Below are positions 24,125 to 32,542 of a stretch of DNA of 64,000 nucleotides, piece after piece. The stretch is taken from the NCBI RefSeq assembly GCF_001514215.1, contig NZ_KQ948860.1, forward strand, positions 1-64,000. The letters run 5' to 3'. Within the stretch, counting starts at the first letter, position 1, and every line of letters starts with the position of its first letter. This stretch comes from Streptomyces bungoensis. Lineage in GTDB: Bacteria > Actinomycetota > Actinomycetes > Streptomycetales > Streptomycetaceae. Under the pieces are notes generated by a model. The model saw nothing but the letters and a program-made list of their open reading frames with translations, did no database searches and had not been told where the DNA came from. Position numbers and translations under genes: made by a program.

Positions 24125-25600
24125 TCACTTCTGCGCCCGGACCGGGAGGTCCAGGATCACCCGCGTCCCCCGCTCCGGCGCCGGGACCATGTCGAAGGTG
24201 CCGCCCAACTCCCCCTCCACCAGCGTCCGCACGATCTGCAGCCCCAGGTTGCCCGAGCGGTGCGGGTCGAAGCCCTCGGGCAGGCCGACGCCGTCGTCCT
24301 GGACGGTGACGAGGAGGCGGGCCTCCTTGGCGGTGCCGCCGCGGACCGCGGTGACCTCGACCGTGCCCGTGTCCCCCTCGCGGAAGCCGTGTTCCAGGGC
24401 GTTCTGCAGGATCTCGGTGAGGACCATCGACAGCGGGGTGGCCACCTCGGCGTCGAGTATCCCGAACCGGCCGGTGCGCCGGCCGGTCACCTTGCCCGGC
24501 GAGATCTCGGCGACCATCGCCAGCACCCGGTCGGCGATGTCGTCGAACTCCACGCGCTCGTCCAGGTTCTGGGACAGCGTCTCGTGCACGATGGCGATCG
24601 AGCCGACCCGCCGGACGGCCTCCTCCAGTGCCTCCCGGCCGCGCTCGGAGTCGATGCGCCGGGCCTGCAGCCGCAAGAGGGCCGCGACCGTCTGCAGGTT
24701 GTTCTTCACCCGGTGGTGGATCTCCCGGATGGTCGCGTCCTTGGTGATCAACTCGCGTTCGCGGCGCCGCAGTTCGGTGACGTCCCGGCACAGCACCAGC
24801 GAACCGATGCGCGTGCCCTTGGGTTTGAGCGGGATGGCCCGGAACTGGATGACCCCGTCGTGCGCCTCGATCTCGAACTCGCGCGGCGCCCAGCCGCTCG
24901 CCACCTTGGCCAGTGCCTCGTCCACCGGGCCACGGGTCGGGGCCAGTTCGGCGGTGGTCCGGCCCAGGTGGTGGCCGACCAGGTCGGCGGCGAGCCCGAG
25001 GCGGTGGTAGGCGGACAGGGCGTTCGGGGAGGCGTACTGGACGGTGCCGTCGGCGTCCAGCCGGATCAGGCCGTCGCCGACGCGCGGCGAGGCGTCCATG
25101 TCGACCTGCTGGTTCGGGAAGGGGAAGGAACCGGCCGCGATCATCTGCGCCAGGTCCGAGGCGCTCTGGAGGTAGGTGAGCTCCAGACGGCTCGGGGTGC
25201 GCACGGTCAGCAGGTTGGTGTTGCGGGCGATGACACCGAGGACGCGGCCCTCCCGCCGTACCGGGATCGACTCGACCCGGACCGGGACCTCCTCGCGCCA
25301 CTCCGGATCGCCCTCGCGCACGATCCGGCCCTCGTCCAGCGCCGCGTCCAGCATGGGCCGCCGGCCGCGCGGGACCAGGTGGCCGACCATGTCGTCCTGG
25401 TACGAGGTCGGACCGGTGTTGGGCCGCATCTGGGCGACCGAGACGTACCGGGTGCCGTCCCGGGTGGGGACCCACAGGACCAGGTCGGCGAAGGAGAGGT
25501 CGGAGAGCAGCTGCCACTCCGACACCAGCAGGTGCAGCCACTCGAGGTCGGAGTCGTCGAGGGCGGTGTGCTGGCGTACGAGTTCGTTCATGGAGGGCAC
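24125..25600 (-). CDS. Soluble sensor histidine kinase, PdtaS-like (GAF-PAS-HisKA_2)
   Basis: A 491-residue kinase without membrane segments: GAF-like domain (~20-150), PAS domain (~175-285), HisKA_2 dimerisation helix with the phosphoacceptor in IREIHHRVKNNLQTVAALL, and a HATPase_c domain (EILQNALEHGF, DDGVGLPEGF, GNLGLQIVRTLV). It matches M. tuberculosis PdtaS, which signals to the RNA-binding antiterminator PdtaR. The start is GTG at 25600, because TACGCT lies exactly 7 nt upstream (leaderless); an ATG three codons later is the alternative. No response regulator gene is adjacent. Convergent with wblE, as in mycobacteria (whiB1-pdtaS). Confidence 0.9.
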   Translation of the reverse strand: MPSMNELVRQHTALDDSDLEWLHLLVSEWQLLSDLSFADLVLWVPTRDGTRYVSVAQMRPNTGPTSYQDDMVGHLVPRGRRPMLDAALDEGRIVREGDPEWREEVPVRVESIPVRREGRVLGVIARNTNLLTVRTPSRLELTYLQSASDLAQMIAAGSFPFPNQQVDMDASPRVGDGLIRLDADGTVQYASPNALSAYHRLGLAADLVGHHLGRTTAELAPTRGPVDEALAKVASGWAPREFEIEAHDGVIQFRAIPLKPKGTRIGSLVLCRDVTELRRRERELITKDATIREIHHRVKNNLQTVAALLRLQARRIDSERGREALEEAVRRVGSIAIVHETLSQNLDERVEFDDIADRVLAMVAEISPGKVTGRRTGRFGILDAEVATPLSMVLTEILQNALEHGFREGDTGTVEVTAVRGGTAKEARLLVTVQDDGVGLPEGFDPHRSGNLGLQIVRTLVEGELGGTFDMVPAPERGTRVILDLPVRAQK

Positions 25601-25783
25601 GTGTGCGAGCGTACCCGGGGCCTCGCGGGTGGCCGAAAAACACCCGCGGGCCGCGGCGCCTGGAAGGGACCCTCAACCCTCCCGGCACCGCAGCCCGGAG
25701 CTCATCGGCCGTGGGGTGTGCGGTCCCGGTCGGCCGAAGGTCGAGGAGCCGGGGCAGTCAGGGCAGAGAGCTCCGGTTCCTCG

Positions 25784-25810
25784 TCCGCCTTCCTGTGCGG
25801 GGAAGGCGGA
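25784..25810 (+). terminator. Orphan terminator-like hairpin
   Basis: TCCGCCTTCC (25784-25793) pairs perfectly with GGAAGGCGGA (25801-25810), loop of 7, followed by a T-containing tract (GGCTTGTTCAGTTG). No annotated gene ends here, so it may terminate a short unrecognised transcript. Confidence 0.35.
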
Positions 25811-25828
25811 GGCTTGTTCAGTTGATTG

Positions 25829-25840
25829 TGGACTAGACCA
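25829..25840 (+). promoter_or_regulatory. Distal DasR-responsive element (dre)
   Basis: TGGACTAGACCA differs by one base from the palindromic dre core TGGTCTAGACCA. It is 248 bp from the nagB start, too distant to be an ordinary operator for it. Confidence 0.55.
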
Positions 25841-26046
25841 CGAAGACGTGTCCATGGGTGCGACGGCAGGGGCGCCGACAGTGGATGGCACGCGATGCCA
25901 CGCAGCCTAGCCCGCCCGGCTCGGCCGTGGGGCCGGATGGACGGGGCAATTTCCGCGGGCGCCCCCGGTTCCGTGCGCCGCGACCCCTGCGGCGGCGCCG
26001 TGAAGGCGCTCACTCCCCCGCGCTTCCGGGCCCGGCTCTGTTAGAT

Positions 26047-26058
26047 TGGTCTAAACCA
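26047..26058 (+). promoter_or_regulatory. DasR-responsive element at the nagB promoter
   Basis: TGGTCTAAACCA differs by one base from the dre core and overlaps the likely -10 box TAGATT (26042-26047), 29 bp before the nagB GTG. DasR bound here should block nagB until glucosamine-6-phosphate accumulates. Confidence 0.75.
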
Positions 26059-26087
26059 CATAGCGACGTCAGAACGGCAGGCCCAGC

Positions 26088-26873
26088 GTGGAAGTTGTCA
26101 TCGTTCAGGATGCCGCGGCGGGCGGCGAGCTGATCGCCGATGCCATGACCCGGCTGCTGCGGCGCAAGCCCGACGCACTGCTCGGGGTGGCCACGGGTTC
26201 CACTCCGCTGCCCGTCTACCAGGCACTGGCCGCCAGGGTGCGCTCCGGTGCCGTGGACACCTCCCGGGCCCGCATAGCCCAGCTCGACGAGTACGTGGGC
26301 CTGCCCGCCGAACACCCGGAGTCCTACCGCTCGGTGCTGCGCCGGGAGGTGCTGGAGCCGCTCGGGATCGGCATGGACGCCTTCATGGGCCCGGACGGCA
26401 CGGCGGCGGACGTCCAGGCCGCGTGCGAGGCGTACGACCGCGCGCTCGCCGGGGCCGGCGGCGTGGACCTGCAGCTGCTCGGCATCGGGACGGACGGGCA
26501 CATCGGTTTCAACGAGCCGTGCTCCTCGCTCGCCTCCCGCACCCGGATCAAGACGCTGACCGAGCAGACCCGGATCGACAACGCCCGCTTCTTCGGCGGC
26601 GACATCGAGCAGGTGCCGCACCACGTGATCACCCAGGGCATCGGCACCATCCTGGAGGCCCGGCACCTGGTGCTGCTCGCGACCGGCGAGGGCAAGGCGG
26701 ACGCGGTCGCGGCGACCGTCGAGGGACCGGTCGCGGCCGTCTGCCCGGCCTCCGCGCTCCAGCTGCACCCGCACGCCACCGTGGTCGTCGACGAGGCCGC
26801 CGCGTCCAAGCTGAAGCTGGCCGACTACTTCCGCCACACCTACGCGAACAAGCCGGACTGGCAGGGCGTCTAG
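26088..26873 (+). CDS. nagB: Glucosamine-6-phosphate deaminase
   Basis: A 261-residue NagB converting glucosamine-6-phosphate to fructose-6-phosphate and ammonia, the last step of N-acetylglucosamine catabolism. Visible motifs: VATGSTPLPVYQAL near the N-terminus, IAQLDEYVGLP with the catalytic aspartate, and GIGTDGHIGFNEPCSS. Full length for the family. GTG start at 26088. DasR-type operator over its promoter; dasR follows 160 bp downstream. Its substrate is also the DasR effector in S. coelicolor. Confidence 0.96.
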   Translation: MEVVIVQDAAAGGELIADAMTRLLRRKPDALLGVATGSTPLPVYQALAARVRSGAVDTSRARIAQLDEYVGLPAEHPESYRSVLRREVLEPLGIGMDAFMGPDGTAADVQAACEAYDRALAGAGGVDLQLLGIGTDGHIGFNEPCSSLASRTRIKTLTEQTRIDNARFFGGDIEQVPHHVITQGIGTILEARHLVLLATGEGKADAVAATVEGPVAAVCPASALQLHPHATVVVDEAAASKLKLADYFRHTYANKPDWQGV

Positions 26874-26883
26874 CCTCGGGCTA

Positions 26884-26895
26884 TGGACTAGACCA
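26884..26895 (+). promoter_or_regulatory. DasR-responsive element between nagB and dasR
   Basis: TGGACTAGACCA, one base from the dre core, 11 bp after the nagB stop and 138 bp before dasR. Probably an autoregulatory site, or a remnant of the operator that in S. coelicolor serves the divergent dasA gene. Confidence 0.65.
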
Positions 26896-27033
26896 ACCCC
26901 GGGTCCACGGGTATATAGAGGAGATCACGGAGCGTCCGGGTGGACCCCGTGACACATGAAGCCGTGCCACGATGTGAGCCGTGGCCGATGGGATGTCGGT
27001 CGCTTTCGGCATCAGGAGCCGGGAAGGCAGAGC

Positions 27034-27798
27034 ATGAGCACCGACGTCGGCAGTGCGGAGAACGAGGCAGGGACGACCGTCCGTACCGCGCGCGTGCCCA
27101 AGTACTACCGCTTGAAGAAGCACCTGCTCGACATGACGGAGACGCAGGCGCCCGGGACACCGGTGCCGCCCGAGCGCACGCTGGCCGCGGAGTTCGACAC
27201 CTCCCGCACCACCGTCCGCCAGGCGCTGCAGGAACTGGTGGTCGAGGGCCGGCTGGAGCGGATCCAGGGCAAGGGCACCTTCGTCGCCAAACCGAAGGTC
27301 TCCCAGGCCCTGCAGCTCACCTCCTACACGGAGGACATGCGCGCCCAGGGCCTGGAGCCCACCTCGCAGCTGCTGGACATCGGCTACATCACCGCCGACG
27401 ACCGGCTCGCCGAACTGCTCGACATCACCGCCGGCGGCCGGGTGCTGCGCATCGAGCGGCTGCGCATGGCCAACGGCGAGCCGATGGCGATCGAGACGAC
27501 GCACCTGTCGGCCAAGCGCTTCCCGGCGCTGCGCCGGTCGCTCGTGAAGTACACGTCCCTGTACACCGCCCTCGCCGAGGTCTACGACGTGCACCTCGCC
27601 GAGGCCGAGGAGACCATCGAGACCTCGCTGGCCACCCCGCGCGAGGCGGGGCTGCTCGGCACCGACGTGGGCCTGCCGATGCTGATGCTCTCCCGCCACT
27701 CCCTGGACCACGAGGGCCTGCCGGTGGAGTGGGTGCGGTCGGTGTACCGGGGCGACCGGTACAAGTTCGTGGCCAGGCTCAAGCGGCCGCAGGAGTAG
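27034..27798 (+). CDS. dasR: GntR/HutC family aminosugar regulator DasR
   Basis: A 254-residue GntR-family repressor, the length of S. coelicolor DasR. The winged helix covers residues ~22-92 (ERTLAAEFDTSRTTVRQALQ, GRLERIQGKGTFVAK); the rest is the UTRA effector domain that binds glucosamine-6-phosphate and related phosphosugars. DasR links N-acetylglucosamine and chitin use to antibiotic production and development. ATG at 27034 after GGGAAGGCAG. Oriented the same way as nagB; the dasABC transporter and dasD genes expected beside it are not present in the window. Confidence 0.95.
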   Translation: MSTDVGSAENEAGTTVRTARVPKYYRLKKHLLDMTETQAPGTPVPPERTLAAEFDTSRTTVRQALQELVVEGRLERIQGKGTFVAKPKVSQALQLTSYTEDMRAQGLEPTSQLLDIGYITADDRLAELLDITAGGRVLRIERLRMANGEPMAIETTHLSAKRFPALRRSLVKYTSLYTALAEVYDVHLAEAEETIETSLATPREAGLLGTDVGLPMLMLSRHSLDHEGLPVEWVRSVYRGDRYKFVARLKRPQE

Positions 27799-27944
27799 CC
27801 GAGTCCGTTCCTTCACGCTCCGCGCACGCCTCACCCACGAAATCGACATACCGATGTAGCGGCGGGGTCTTCCGCTCCCGCGACACCGTCACCTAGATTG
27901 CCTGCGCATTACACAGGTGATCAGCTAGGGGACGGAGCCACGCC

Positions 27945-28205
27945 ATGTCCGATACGCCTGAAGTGAGACCACCGGTGGTGACACCGGTCCGCGTGATCAT
28001 CGGCCTGTGTCTCGTCGCCCCGTTCGTGGCGATGCTGTGGGTCGGCTCGTACGCCAAGACGGACCCCGCCTTCATCGGGATCCCGTTCTTCTACTGGTAC
28101 CAGATGCTGTGGGTGCTGATCTCCACCGCGCTCACCGTCACCGCGTACCAGCTGTGGCAGCGCGACCAGCGCGCACGGGCACGGCAGGGGGGTGCGGCGA
28201 AGTGA
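27945..28205 (+). CDS. DUF3311 small membrane subunit of a solute symporter
   Basis: An 86-residue protein with two transmembrane helices (about 15-36 and 47-68) and a short basic tail, the DUF3311 family. These small proteins are nearly always encoded just before an SSS-family transporter and probably form part of it. The ATG follows GGGGACGGAG. Its stop overlaps the symporter GTG (GTGA), giving translational coupling. Confidence 0.88.
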   Translation: MSDTPEVRPPVVTPVRVIIGLCLVAPFVAMLWVGSYAKTDPAFIGIPFFYWYQMLWVLISTALTVTAYQLWQRDQRARARQGGAAK

Positions 28206-29830
28206 AGGACGGTGTGAACGGCGTCGCGCTCGGCGTCTTCGTCTTCTTCTTCCTGGCCGTCACGGTCATGGGCTTCCTCGCCGCACGCTGGCGCAAGGCC
28301 GACAACGAGCACTCCCTGGACGAATGGGGTCTGGGCGGCCGGTCGTTCGGCACCTGGGTCACCTGGTTCCTGCTCGGCGGCGACCTGTACACGGCGTACA
28401 CCTTCGTCGCCGTGCCGGCGGCGATCTACGCGGCGGGCGCGGCCGGCTTCTTCGCGGTGCCGTACACGATCCTGGTCTACCCGCTGATCTTCACCTTCCT
28501 GCCCCGCCTGTGGTCGGTCTCGCACCGGCACGGCTACGTGACGACCTCCGACTTCGTCCGCGGACGCTTCGGCTCCAAGGGGCTGTCGCTGGCCGTGGCG
28601 CTCACCGGCATCCTCGCGACGATGCCGTACATCGCGCTCCAGCTCGTCGGCATCCAGGCGGTGCTGGACGTGATGGGCGTCGGCGGCGGGGACAACACCA
28701 ACTGGTTCGTGAAGGACCTGCCGCTGCTGATCGCCTTCGGCGTGCTGGCGGCGTACACGTACTCGTCGGGTCTGCGCGCGCCCGCGCTGATCGCGTTCGT
28801 GAAGGACGCGCTGATCTACATCGTCATCGCGGTGGCGATCATCTACATCCCGATCAAGCTGGGCGGCTTCGACGACGTCTTCGCCAAGGCGGGCCACGCC
28901 TTCGCCCAGACCAACCCGGCGACGGGCAAGCCGCGCGGTGCGCTCGTCCCGCCGGAGGCGGGCCAGTGGACGTACGCGACCCTGGCCCTGGGCTCGGCCC
29001 TGGCCCTGTTCATGTACCCGCACTCGATCACCGCGACCCTGTCCTCGCGCAGCCGTGAGGTGATCCGGCGCAACACCACGATCCTGCCGCTGTACTCCCT
29101 GATGCTCGGCCTGCTGGCCCTGCTGGGCTTCATGGCGATCGCGGCCGGGGTGAAGGTCACCAACGGGCAGCTGGCGATCCCGCAGCTGTTCGAGGACATG
29201 TTCCCGGACTGGTTCGCCGGCGTGGCCTTCGCGGCGATCGGCATCGGCGCCCTGGTGCCGGCGGCGATCATGTCGATCGCGGCCGCGAACCTGTTCACCC
29301 GCAACATCTACAAGGACTTCATCAAGCCGGACGCCACGCCGAAGCAGGAGGCGCAGGTCTCCAAGATCGTGTCGCTGCTGGTGAAGGTGGGCGCGCTGGT
29401 CTTCGTCCTGACGATGGACAAGACGGTCGCCATCAACTTCCAGCTGCTGGGCGGCATCTGGATCCTGCAGACCTTCCCGGCGCTGGTGGGCGGCCTGTTC
29501 ACCCGCTGGTTCCACCGGTGGGCGCTGCTGGGCGGCTGGGCGGTCGGCATGGTGTACGGCACGGTCGCCGCGTACGGGGTGGCCTCGCCGACGCAGGCGC
29601 ACTTCGGCGGCTCCGCCAAGGAGATCCCGGGCCTCGGCGAGATCGGCTACATCGGCCTCACGGCGTTCGTGCTGAACCTGGCCGTGACGGTGGTCCTCAC
29701 CCTCGTCCTGCGGGCCGCCAAGGCCCCCGAGGGCGTGGACGAGACCAGCCCGGCCGACTACAGCGCGGACGCGGGCGACCCGGGCGTGCAGGTGGAACTG
29801 CCGCCGGCGACCGCGGGCGCCGGTCACTAG
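28202..29830 (+). CDS. Sodium:solute symporter family transporter (monocarboxylate-type, MctP-like)
   Basis: A 542-residue SSS-family transporter with about 13 transmembrane helices. The N-terminal helix is followed by GGRSFGTWVTWFLLGGDLYTAY-type core residues, and the mid-protein holds YTYSSGLRAPALIAFVKDALIY, both typical of the MctP/YhjB branch paired with DUF3311. The C-terminal ~40 residues are acidic and soluble. GTG at 28202 overlaps the DUF3311 stop. Likely imports a monocarboxylate or related acid with Na+; the substrate is inferred only. Confidence 0.88.
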   Translation: MKDGVNGVALGVFVFFFLAVTVMGFLAARWRKADNEHSLDEWGLGGRSFGTWVTWFLLGGDLYTAYTFVAVPAAIYAAGAAGFFAVPYTILVYPLIFTFLPRLWSVSHRHGYVTTSDFVRGRFGSKGLSLAVALTGILATMPYIALQLVGIQAVLDVMGVGGGDNTNWFVKDLPLLIAFGVLAAYTYSSGLRAPALIAFVKDALIYIVIAVAIIYIPIKLGGFDDVFAKAGHAFAQTNPATGKPRGALVPPEAGQWTYATLALGSALALFMYPHSITATLSSRSREVIRRNTTILPLYSLMLGLLALLGFMAIAAGVKVTNGQLAIPQLFEDMFPDWFAGVAFAAIGIGALVPAAIMSIAAANLFTRNIYKDFIKPDATPKQEAQVSKIVSLLVKVGALVFVLTMDKTVAINFQLLGGIWILQTFPALVGGLFTRWFHRWALLGGWAVGMVYGTVAAYGVASPTQAHFGGSAKEIPGLGEIGYIGLTAFVLNLAVTVVLTLVLRAAKAPEGVDETSPADYSADAGDPGVQVELPPATAGAGH

Positions 29831-29845
29831 AAGCCACGCACGGAC

Positions 29846-29877
29846 GACGGGCCGCCGGAGGAATCCGGCGGCCCGTC
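29846..29877 (+). terminator. Terminator of the symporter operon
   Basis: A perfect 14-bp stem (29846-29859 with 29864-29877) and GGAA tetraloop, 15 bp after the symporter stop. Confidence 0.9.
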
Positions 29878-29900
29878 GCCGTGTCCGCTCCTGCCCGGCA

Positions 29901-29947
29901 ACACAACATCTGGGGGTGACACGGCAGCCCGGCACCAGATGTATGCT
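29901..29947 (+). promoter_or_regulatory. Paired NrdR-like boxes over the nrdABS promoter
   Basis: Two degenerate 16-bp boxes, ACACAACATCTGGGGG (29901-29916) and GCACCAGATGTATGCT (29932-29947), have identical phase 31 bp apart, the three-turn spacing typical of NrdR sites. The second overlaps the probable -10 TATGCT (29942-29947). Individually each match to the NrdR consensus is imperfect. Confidence 0.5.
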
Positions 29948-29953
29948 CATGCT

Positions 29954-30056
29954 CGCTGTCGCCGCAGGGGAATCCGGTGCGAATCCGGAACTGTCCCGCA
30001 ACGGTGTACCGGCGTGCGTCCGCACGCCCGTCCAGTCCGAGGACCTGCCGGCAGCG
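29954..30056 (+). ncRNA. Cobalamin (vitamin B12) riboswitch
   Basis: The conserved core is clear: GGGGAATCCGGTGCGAATCC at 29977-29996, ACTGTCCCGCAACGGT shortly after, and CAGTCCGAGGACCTGCC near the 3' end. The closing stem CGCTG (29954-29958) pairs with CAGCG (30052-30056). A hairpin GCACCCGG/CCGGGTGC (30056-30063 with 30073-30080) just beyond it shares a base with that stem and may be the expression platform. In S. coelicolor the equivalent element shuts off class Ia RNR when B12 supports the class II enzyme. Confidence 0.93.
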
Positions 30057-30190
30057 CACCCGGCCGTCCGGTCCGGGTGCCCTGATACGTCCGGGCCTCG
30101 TGGAGTGGGCCGGTGGACGCGACGCCGTGCGCGCTCGTGCTGCCCGCCTCCCTCCGCCAGGCCCCCGTGCCGAGCGAGGGAGAGCCCCAC

Positions 30191-32542
30191 GTGACCATCG
30201 CGCCAGCCGATCCGGCTTCGGTCAGCGGCCTGGAGACCGACGGTCCCGGCGCCGCGCTGCTGCGGACCCTGACCGAGCTGACCGCCGACCTCCCCGACGC
30301 AGACCCCGGCCGGGTCGCCGCGGCCGCCCTGCGCGGCAGGTCCGCGCACGCGGACGAGGCGGAGCTGCGGGAGCTGGCCACGGAGGCGGCCGCCGGCCTC
30401 ATCTCCGAGGACCCCGCCTACTCCCGGCTGGCGGCGCGGCTGCTGACCCTCGCCATCCGGGCGGAGGCCGCCTCGCAGGGCGTCGGGTCCTTCACCGGGT
30501 CGGTCGCGGTGGGCCACCGCGAGGGGCTGATCGCCGACCGGACCGCCGCGTTCGTGCGGCGGCACGCCGAGCGGCTCGACGGCCTCGTCGACCCGGGCGC
30601 CGACGACCGCTTCGGCTACTTCGGGCTGCGCACCCTGCACAGCCGCTACCTGCTGCGCCACCCGCTGACCCGCAAGGTGATCGAGACGCCCCAGCACTTC
30701 CTGCTGCGGGTGGCGAGCGGGCTCGCCGAGGACGACACGGCCCGGTCGGTGGACGAAGTCGCCGCGCTGTACGGCCTGATGAGCCGCCTCGACTACCTGC
30801 CCTCCTCCCCCACCCTGTTCAACTCCGGCACCCGGCACCCGCAGATGTCGTCCTGCTACCTGCTGGACTCCCCCAAGGACGAGCTGGACTCCCTCTACGA
30901 CCGCTACCACCAGGTCGCCCGGCTCTCCAAGCACGCCGGCGGGATCGGGCTGTCGTACTCCCGCGTCCGCGGCCGCGGTTCGCTGATCCGCGGCACCAAC
31001 GGGCACTCCAACGGCATCGTGCCGTTCCTGAAGACGCTGGACGCGTCGGTGGCCGCCGTGAACCAGGGCGGCCGGCGCAAGGGCGCCGCCGCCGTCTACC
31101 TGGAGACCTGGCACTCCGACATCGAGGAGTTCCTGGAGCTGCGGGACAACACCGGCGAGGACGCCCGCCGCACCCACAACCTGAACCTCGCGCACTGGAT
31201 CCCGGACGAGTTCATGCGCCGGGTGAACGCCGACGGAACGTGGTCGCTGTTCTCGCCGTCGGACGTGCCGGAGCTGGTGGACCTGTGGGGCGAGGAGTTC
31301 GACGCCGCCTACCGCAGGGCCGAGCAGGCGGGCCTGGCACGCAAGACCCTGCCGGCCCGCGAGCTGTACGGCCGCATGATGCGCACCCTCGCGCAGACCG
31401 GCAACGGCTGGATGACCTTCAAGGACGCCGCCAACCGCACCGCCAACCAGACGGCGCTGCCCGGCCGGGTCATCCACTCCTCCAACCTGTGCACGGAGAT
31501 CCTGGAGGTCACGGACGACGGCGAGACGGCGGTCTGCAACCTGGGCTCGGTCAACCTCGGCGCCTTCGTGGCGGACGGCGGCATCGACTGGGAGCGGCTG
31601 GACGAGACCGTCCGCACCGCCGTCACCTTCCTCGACCGCGTCGTGGACATCAACTTCTACCCGACCGAGCAGGCCGGCCGCTCCAACGCCAAGTGGCGCC
31701 CGGTCGGCCTCGGCGCGATGGGTCTGCAGGACGTCTTCTTCAAGCTGCGGCTGCCCTTCGACTCGCCCGGGGCCAAGGAGCTGTCCACCAGGATCGCCGA
31801 GCGCATCATGCTCGCCGCCTACGAGGCCTCCGCCGACCTCGCCGAGCGCAGCGGCCCGCTGCCGGCCTGGGAGCAGACCCGCACCGCCCGGGGCGTGCTG
31901 CACCCCGACCACTACGACGTCGAACCGACCTGGCCGGAGCGCTGGGCCGCCCTGCGCGAGCGGATCGCCTCCGTCGGCATGCGCAACTCGCTGCTCCTGG
32001 CGATCGCCCCGACCGCCACGATCGCCTCCATCGCGGGCGTGTACGAGTGCATCGAGCCGCAGGTGTCCAACCTGTTCAAGCGCGAGACGCTGTCCGGCGA
32101 GTTCCTGCAGGTCAACTCCTACCTGGTGCGGGACCTGAAGGAACTGGGCGTGTGGGACGCGCGGACCCGGGAGGCGCTGCGCGACTCGGGCGGCTCGGTG
32201 CAGGGGTTCGCCTGGATCCCCGAGGAGGTGCGCGCGCTGTACCGCACGGCGTGGGAGATCCCGCAGCGCGGCCTGATCGACATGGCCGCGGCCCGCACCC
32301 CGTTCCTGGACCAGGCCCAGTCCCTGAACCTGTTCCTGGAGACGCCGACCATCGGCAAGCTCTCCTCGATGTACGCGTACGCCTGGAAGTCGGGCCTGAA
32401 GACGACGTACTACCTGCGCTCCCGCCCGGCGACCCGGATCGCCCGGGCGGCCCGGGCCGCCGTGCCCGCCCAGCAGACGGCCGCGGAGGACGCCGTCGCC
32501 TGCTCCCTGGAAAACCCCGAGTCCTGCGAGGCCTGCCAGTGA
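30191..32542 (+). CDS. nrdA: Class Ia ribonucleotide reductase, large (alpha) subunit
   Basis: A 783-residue R1 subunit reducing ribonucleoside diphosphates. Active-site cysteines are visible in SSCYLLDSP, in SNLCTEILEV (thiyl radical site) and in AVCNLGSVNL; the C-terminus ends with the redox pair CEACQ that is re-reduced by thioredoxin. The substrate loop region NQGGRRKGAAAVYLETWHSD is typical. The GTG at 30191 has GGGAGAG upstream; an earlier in-frame start at 30113 would lie in the riboswitch expression platform. The stop overlaps the nrdB start (TGATGA). Confidence 0.94.
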   Translation: MTIAPADPASVSGLETDGPGAALLRTLTELTADLPDADPGRVAAAALRGRSAHADEAELRELATEAAAGLISEDPAYSRLAARLLTLAIRAEAASQGVGSFTGSVAVGHREGLIADRTAAFVRRHAERLDGLVDPGADDRFGYFGLRTLHSRYLLRHPLTRKVIETPQHFLLRVASGLAEDDTARSVDEVAALYGLMSRLDYLPSSPTLFNSGTRHPQMSSCYLLDSPKDELDSLYDRYHQVARLSKHAGGIGLSYSRVRGRGSLIRGTNGHSNGIVPFLKTLDASVAAVNQGGRRKGAAAVYLETWHSDIEEFLELRDNTGEDARRTHNLNLAHWIPDEFMRRVNADGTWSLFSPSDVPELVDLWGEEFDAAYRRAEQAGLARKTLPARELYGRMMRTLAQTGNGWMTFKDAANRTANQTALPGRVIHSSNLCTEILEVTDDGETAVCNLGSVNLGAFVADGGIDWERLDETVRTAVTFLDRVVDINFYPTEQAGRSNAKWRPVGLGAMGLQDVFFKLRLPFDSPGAKELSTRIAERIMLAAYEASADLAERSGPLPAWEQTRTARGVLHPDHYDVEPTWPERWAALRERIASVGMRNSLLLAIAPTATIASIAGVYECIEPQVSNLFKRETLSGEFLQVNSYLVRDLKELGVWDARTREALRDSGGSVQGFAWIPEEVRALYRTAWEIPQRGLIDMAAARTPFLDQAQSLNLFLETPTIGKLSSMYAYAWKSGLKTTYYLRSRPATRIARAARAAVPAQQTAAEDAVACSLENPESCEACQ

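Larger units (their letters stand above)
25614..26087. other. Intergenic region between sensor kinase and nagB
   Basis: 474 bp without a credible gene. It holds a 10-bp perfect hairpin at 25784-25810, a DasR-type box at 25829-25840 far from any gene start, and a second box at 26047-26058 over the nagB promoter. GC is high throughout and no tRNA is present. Confidence 0.55.

Noticed and set aside
28091..31912. Very long open frame (over 1,200 codons) on the minus strand across the symporter and nrdA genes
   Set aside because: It is antisense to two well-supported genes, has an Arg/Gly/Ala/Val-only composition and no recognisable domain; a product of extreme third-position GC.
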